Positions 32,194 to 35,008 of a stretch of DNA of 35,008 bases are shown here, piece after piece (the stretch's first letter is position 1; each line of letters begins with the position of its first letter). Source of the DNA: Succinatimonas sp. UBA7265 (GTDB taxonomy: Bacteria > Pseudomonadota > Gammaproteobacteria > Enterobacterales > Succinivibrionaceae); the NCBI GenBank assembly GCA_002473165.1, contig DKSD01000052.1, positions 1 through 35,008 of the forward strand, written 5' to 3'. Position numbers and translations under genes: made by a program. The notes beneath the pieces were generated by a model that worked only from the letters and a program-made list of their open reading frames with translations, was not told the origin of the DNA and ran no database searches.

Positions 32194-33060
32194 ATGGCAG
32201 ACGAGAACCAGGCGGTGCTGGATCGCATAGAAAAGCTGATGGCGATGAGTCACAGCTCCAATCCCAACGAAGCGGCGATCGCACTGGAGCGGGCGCAGAA
32301 ACTCATGCGCGAACACCATCTGGAAACGCGCGACATCGAGCTTAACGCTATAAACGAGGAGACCGTAAATTCGGTTCCGGGCATGAAAAAGCGCAGCCAT
32401 GTCACCATGCTGGCTCAGATCATCGTGCGCTGTTTTGGCATCAGGTTTTTTTGGAATCCGCGCAACGGCCGCGCCGAGTCCGTGACCTTTATCGGGCCTA
32501 AAGACCGCCTGAGTTCCGCAGTGTATGTCTATACCTATTTGCAGCGCCAGCTTAAGATCGTCCGCGACGATTTTCGCAAACAAAGGCGCGCTTATTACAA
32601 GAGCCATCCCCTTGAACCTGATCCGGAATATAAGCGTCTGCTTAAGGAGGAACGGGGCATTTTAATCCGGCAGCTCATTAGCCTTGGCTGGTCTAAGGAG
32701 CGGATTTTTGAAGAATTTCGCTCGGGAATGTTCGCCCATATGTGGGATAAAAGGTATTCTGACAGTCAGGAAATCACCAGAATTGTCACACGGGAATGCG
32801 ATTCTTACGTTGAAGGCTGGATGAGAGCCGTGAGCGAAAAGGTTCAGGACTATGTCACCGATGAGAATGAGGAGAAACTGCTGCTTGAGTACGAGCATGT
32901 TCACCACCCCGATCTCGTTACCACTTCCGGGCGCCAAAGATACATGAGCGATGAAGAGCTCGCACTCTACAAGCAGGGCCTTGAAGACGGGCGCGACGGC
33001 TTTGATCTCTACAAAGGCGTAGGCGGCGCATTGCAAGGCCGCCTTGAAGACCTCAGCTGA
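32194..33060 (+). CDS. DUF2786 domain protein, phage-like
   Basis: The 288-residue protein has an N-terminal DUF2786 helical domain (about 8-46; DRIEKLMAMSHSSNPNEAAIALERAQKLM) and a second, less-defined domain. Such proteins are frequent on prophages and plasmids; function is unknown. The central part is rich in charged residues. The C-terminus has GLEDGRDGFDLYKGVGG. No phage genes flank it. GAGGAG precedes the ATG, and a strong terminator follows. An unassigned terminator-like hairpin lies upstream at 32100-32129. Confidence 0.85.
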   Translation: MADENQAVLDRIEKLMAMSHSSNPNEAAIALERAQKLMREHHLETRDIELNAINEETVNSVPGMKKRSHVTMLAQIIVRCFGIRFFWNPRNGRAESVTFIGPKDRLSSAVYVYTYLQRQLKIVRDDFRKQRRAYYKSHPLEPDPEYKRLLKEERGILIRQLISLGWSKERIFEEFRSGMFAHMWDKRYSDSQEITRIVTRECDSYVEGWMRAVSEKVQDYVTDENEEKLLLEYEHVHHPDLVTTSGRQRYMSDEELALYKQGLEDGRDGFDLYKGVGGALQGRLEDLS

Positions 33061-33081
33061 GAAACGCGCAGTTTCGTAAAG

Positions 33082-33118
33082 AGAGCCCGGGCCGGGTTTT
33101 AACGCCCGGGCTCTTTTG
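33082..33118. terminator. Intrinsic terminator after the DUF2786 gene
   Basis: The stem AGAGCCCGGGC / GCCCGGGCTCT around an 11-nt loop is followed by TTTTGTC. It lies between convergent genes; the plus-strand reading is the better one. Confidence 0.9.
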
Positions 33119-33127
33119 TCAGCGGCT

Positions 33128-34567
33128 TCAGGATCGGCTGAAGATCTGAGGCTGCGCCGCGTCCTCTTTCAGGTTCAGCTGTTCGATCATTTCCGCAAAG
33201 CTTAACAGCCTGACATCCGGCAGCCTCGCGGCCTTTTCCCGGCACTCATGGGTAAAGCCGTTTTTTGAAAAAACAATGCAACAGCGCCTTGAGGCTGAAA
33301 ACAGCTCGCTGCGCCTTATCAAGGTGTCAAGGATCTGCGCTGCGGCAGGTTCGTTGCGCCATTTGCATTCGCAAAACAGCATGCTCCCTTGCGTTTCTCC
33401 TGCGACGATGTCAACCTTCGTCCGGGTTTTCGTGCGCGGATCGGTGCCCCACCAGCGACCGGCTTGTTCAAAGACAAAGGGCAGCAGGCCGCGGCGGTTC
33501 ATTTCCCGCAGCCAGTTAAGGCACAGCCTTTCGAATCCCTGACCCATAAAATCCGACAGTTCTCCGCGGATCTTTGAAAAGGCCGCCTCGCCCATGCCGC
33601 GCTCGATCAGCGTGCGGCAGCCTCCAACAAAGCGGTACCAGAAACGAAACATCCCGTCGGCGATGCAGTAGAGGGTTTTGTTGGTGTTACGGGCGCCAAA
33701 AGGCGTCTGCCGCTCCGTGATTTCCAGGGCCGTAAGGTTTTTTAAACAGATGGCGCAGGACTCGCGGCTGATCCCCGCTCTCAGGGCGATGTCATTAATT
33801 CTGGACGCTCCTGAGGCCACCGCTTCCAGGACGGCGTTGTATGACGCCGGATCCCTTAATTCCTGGTTTAGGAGGGCTGACGGCTCGGCAAAGAGATAAC
33901 CGCCGGTATCAAAGAAATTTTGCTTTAAATTCTGTTCAAGCGTCCTGCTGTCATCCATGAATTTTAAATACTGCGGGATCCCGCCGGTCACCGCCTGGTA
34001 AAAAGCCAAATCCTCTGCTGAGGCGTGAGGCAGGAAGGCTTTGATGTCTGTAAAATCCAAAGGTCCCAGGCGGATTTGCCCGGTCCTCCTGCCGTACAGC
34101 GGGCTCTTGCGGCCTAAAAGCTGTTCCTGCATAAAGCTCATGGACGAGCCGCAGAGAATGAGCATGATGTTGAGCTTTGACAGCGTGTGATCGATGAGCA
34201 CCTGAAGCAGCGACGAGATCCCGGGGTACGCTTTGGCAAGATACGGGTATTCGTCGATCACCAGTACGATCTTTTGCTTTTGGGCCAGGGCGGCGATGGC
34301 GGCGAAAGCCGTTTTAAAGTCGGAGTACACCGGTGCTTCTCCGCTCCCTCCTGCTGCCTGGTACACGGCTTCGCTGAGGTTTCTCAGGTTTGCCTGCGCG
34401 GTGGATTCCTCAGCCGAGAAGAAAATGCTTTTTTTGCCTGCGCAGAATTTTGAGATCAGCGCGGTTTTGCCATTTCGCCGCCTGCCGTAAACGATGATGC
34501 ACTCGTAAGCGTTTCTGACGTAACGTTCTTCAAGCAAGTTAAGCTCGCGCGTTCTGCCGGTAAACAT
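33128..34567 (-). CDS. AAA-type ATPase with C-terminal DUF234 nuclease-like domain
   Basis: The 479-residue protein is of the archaeal-ATPase/DUF234 family, common in anaerobes and of uncertain role, possibly in defence or mobile elements. The Walker A is GRRRNGKT (28-35), Walker B VLVIDEYPYL (D105, E106), followed by a sensor-like LILCGSSMSFM. A winged-helix region lies around 250-290 (ASRINDIALRAGISRESCAICLKNL). The DUF234 end has VDIVAG and FCECKW, a D...E-x-K PD-(D/E)XK nuclease signature. The start at 34567 is chosen because GGAG lies 9 nt upstream and the family opens MF-x-GR-x-x-EL; an upstream in-frame ATG at 34591 has no ribosome site. Confidence 0.88.
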   Translation of the reverse strand: MFTGRTRELNLLEERYVRNAYECIIVYGRRRNGKTALISKFCAGKKSIFFSAEESTAQANLRNLSEAVYQAAGGSGEAPVYSDFKTAFAAIAALAQKQKIVLVIDEYPYLAKAYPGISSLLQVLIDHTLSKLNIMLILCGSSMSFMQEQLLGRKSPLYGRRTGQIRLGPLDFTDIKAFLPHASAEDLAFYQAVTGGIPQYLKFMDDSRTLEQNLKQNFFDTGGYLFAEPSALLNQELRDPASYNAVLEAVASGASRINDIALRAGISRESCAICLKNLTALEITERQTPFGARNTNKTLYCIADGMFRFWYRFVGGCRTLIERGMGEAAFSKIRGELSDFMGQGFERLCLNWLREMNRRGLLPFVFEQAGRWWGTDPRTKTRTKVDIVAGETQGSMLFCECKWRNEPAAAQILDTLIRRSELFSASRRCCIVFSKNGFTHECREKAARLPDVRLLSFAEMIEQLNLKEDAAQPQIFSRS

Positions 34568-34728
34568 TGGTGGCCGCTCCGTCCGGGACATTTTGTTGTG
34601 ATTGGTTTGAAGATCCTACCTTAAATAGTACTATTAAAGTAAATTTTAATAAAGTTAAATTTAATAAATCATATTTCAATAGAACTTACGTTTTTTAAAT
34701 CGTTCGTCATAAATATGTTTTTAATCAG

Positions 34729-34755
34729 ACAGTTGAACTGTTACATAAAATGTAA
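34729..34755. repeat. Two adjoining palindromes upstream of the ATPase gene
   Basis: ACAGTT-G-AACTGT (34729-34741) adjoins TTACAT-AAA-ATGTAA (34741-34755). Both are perfect. The arrangement resembles adjacent operators. Confidence 0.65.
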
Positions 34756-34888
34756 AAGTTAAATTAATATACGTATTTGGCGCTATTCAACAAAAAAAAT
34801 GAAGATCTGGACCATCGCACTTTTGGTTCGGTCGATAAATGCATTTGAGCGGCATTGAGTGGTAGTAACTGAGGGAATGTTTGCCACA

Positions 34889-34924
34889 TTGTTTGCCGCA
34901 AGAAATGCGGCAAACAAGTTTTTA
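34889..34924 (+). terminator. Plus-strand intrinsic terminator with no gene upstream
   Basis: An 11-bp perfect stem (TTGTTTGCCGC / GCGGCAAACAA) around AAGAAAT is followed by GTTTTTATC. No plus-strand gene precedes it in the AT-rich region, so it may end a small RNA. Confidence 0.75.
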
Positions 34925-35008
34925 TCGTTTTATATCAGAGTATTACGGTAATTTTCGTATGGACGAATAAACTCGTTCTTTAAATACCCAAACTTTGCAC
35001 TGTAGGTA

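Larger units (their letters stand above)
34592..35008. other. AT-rich non-coding right end
   Basis: The last 417 bases are far more AT-rich than anything else in the window and contain no convincing gene. They hold two adjacent palindromes and a plus-strand terminator without an assignable gene. A 19-codon frame at 34799-34858 has no ribosome site. The stretch could be the promoter region of the ATPase gene, an untranslated RNA locus, or an island edge. Confidence 0.6.

Overview
The window is one contiguous, gene-dense stretch of a GC-rich bacterial chromosome, almost certainly from a gammaproteobacterium. The evidence is an RNase E whose catalytic half keeps the E. coli residue numbering (D303, D346, C404, C407), the gene order rne / rluC / yceD-rpmF-plsX-fabH-fabD-fabG-acpP-fabF, a SuhB with the enterobacterial-type N-terminus, a YgfB-family protein and a tRNA-Asn very close to that of E. 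coli. An anaerobic gut lineage such as Succinivibrionaceae would fit, but that is inference from general impression, not a demonstrated placement.

Left part (1-8661): the end of an unrecognised basic-tailed protein; a tRNA-Asn behind a consensus sigma70 promoter; uvrB with ygfB convergent and overlapping at the stop codons; suhB; a coupled pair encoding a cNMP-binding/CBS/DUF294 nucleotidyltransferase-like protein and a DEDDh 3'-5' exonuclease; then an Rpn-like PD-(D/E)XK nuclease with in-frame DNA repeats.

Middle (8779-13453, minus strand): a tightly packed five-gene operon of a circularly permuted ATP-grasp protein, an alpha-E protein, a transglutaminase-fold protein and two AstE/AspA-like M14 proteins. 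The last M14 protein has lost two of three zinc ligands and the catalytic Glu region. This is the best candidate in the window for a poorly described system: a ligase / thiol-enzyme / hydrolase cassette that may build and trim a peptide-like or amide-linked product.

Core block (13790-25981): rne on the minus strand, then divergently rluC and a HAD phosphatase; a secreted unknown; then yceD, rpmF, plsX and the fatty-acid genes fabH, fabD, fabG, acpP and fabF. Together these give 50S maturation, phospholipid entry (PlsX) and type II fatty-acid synthesis. Hairpins lie in several leaders and junctions. The most striking is before fabD, where the only Shine-Dalgarno sequence lies 27 nt from the ATG with a 17-nt hairpin in between.

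Right part (26058-35008): an orphan TraF-like S26 peptidase with a coupled 57-residue ORF, an RpiR-type SIS regulator, an LRAT-like thiol hydrolase, nicotinate phosphoribosyltransferase, a DUF805-duplicated membrane protein coupled to an SDR, a DUF2786 protein and a DUF234-type ATPase-nuclease. The window ends in about 440 bp of AT-rich non-coding DNA with adjacent palindromes and an unassigned terminator, quite unlike the rest.
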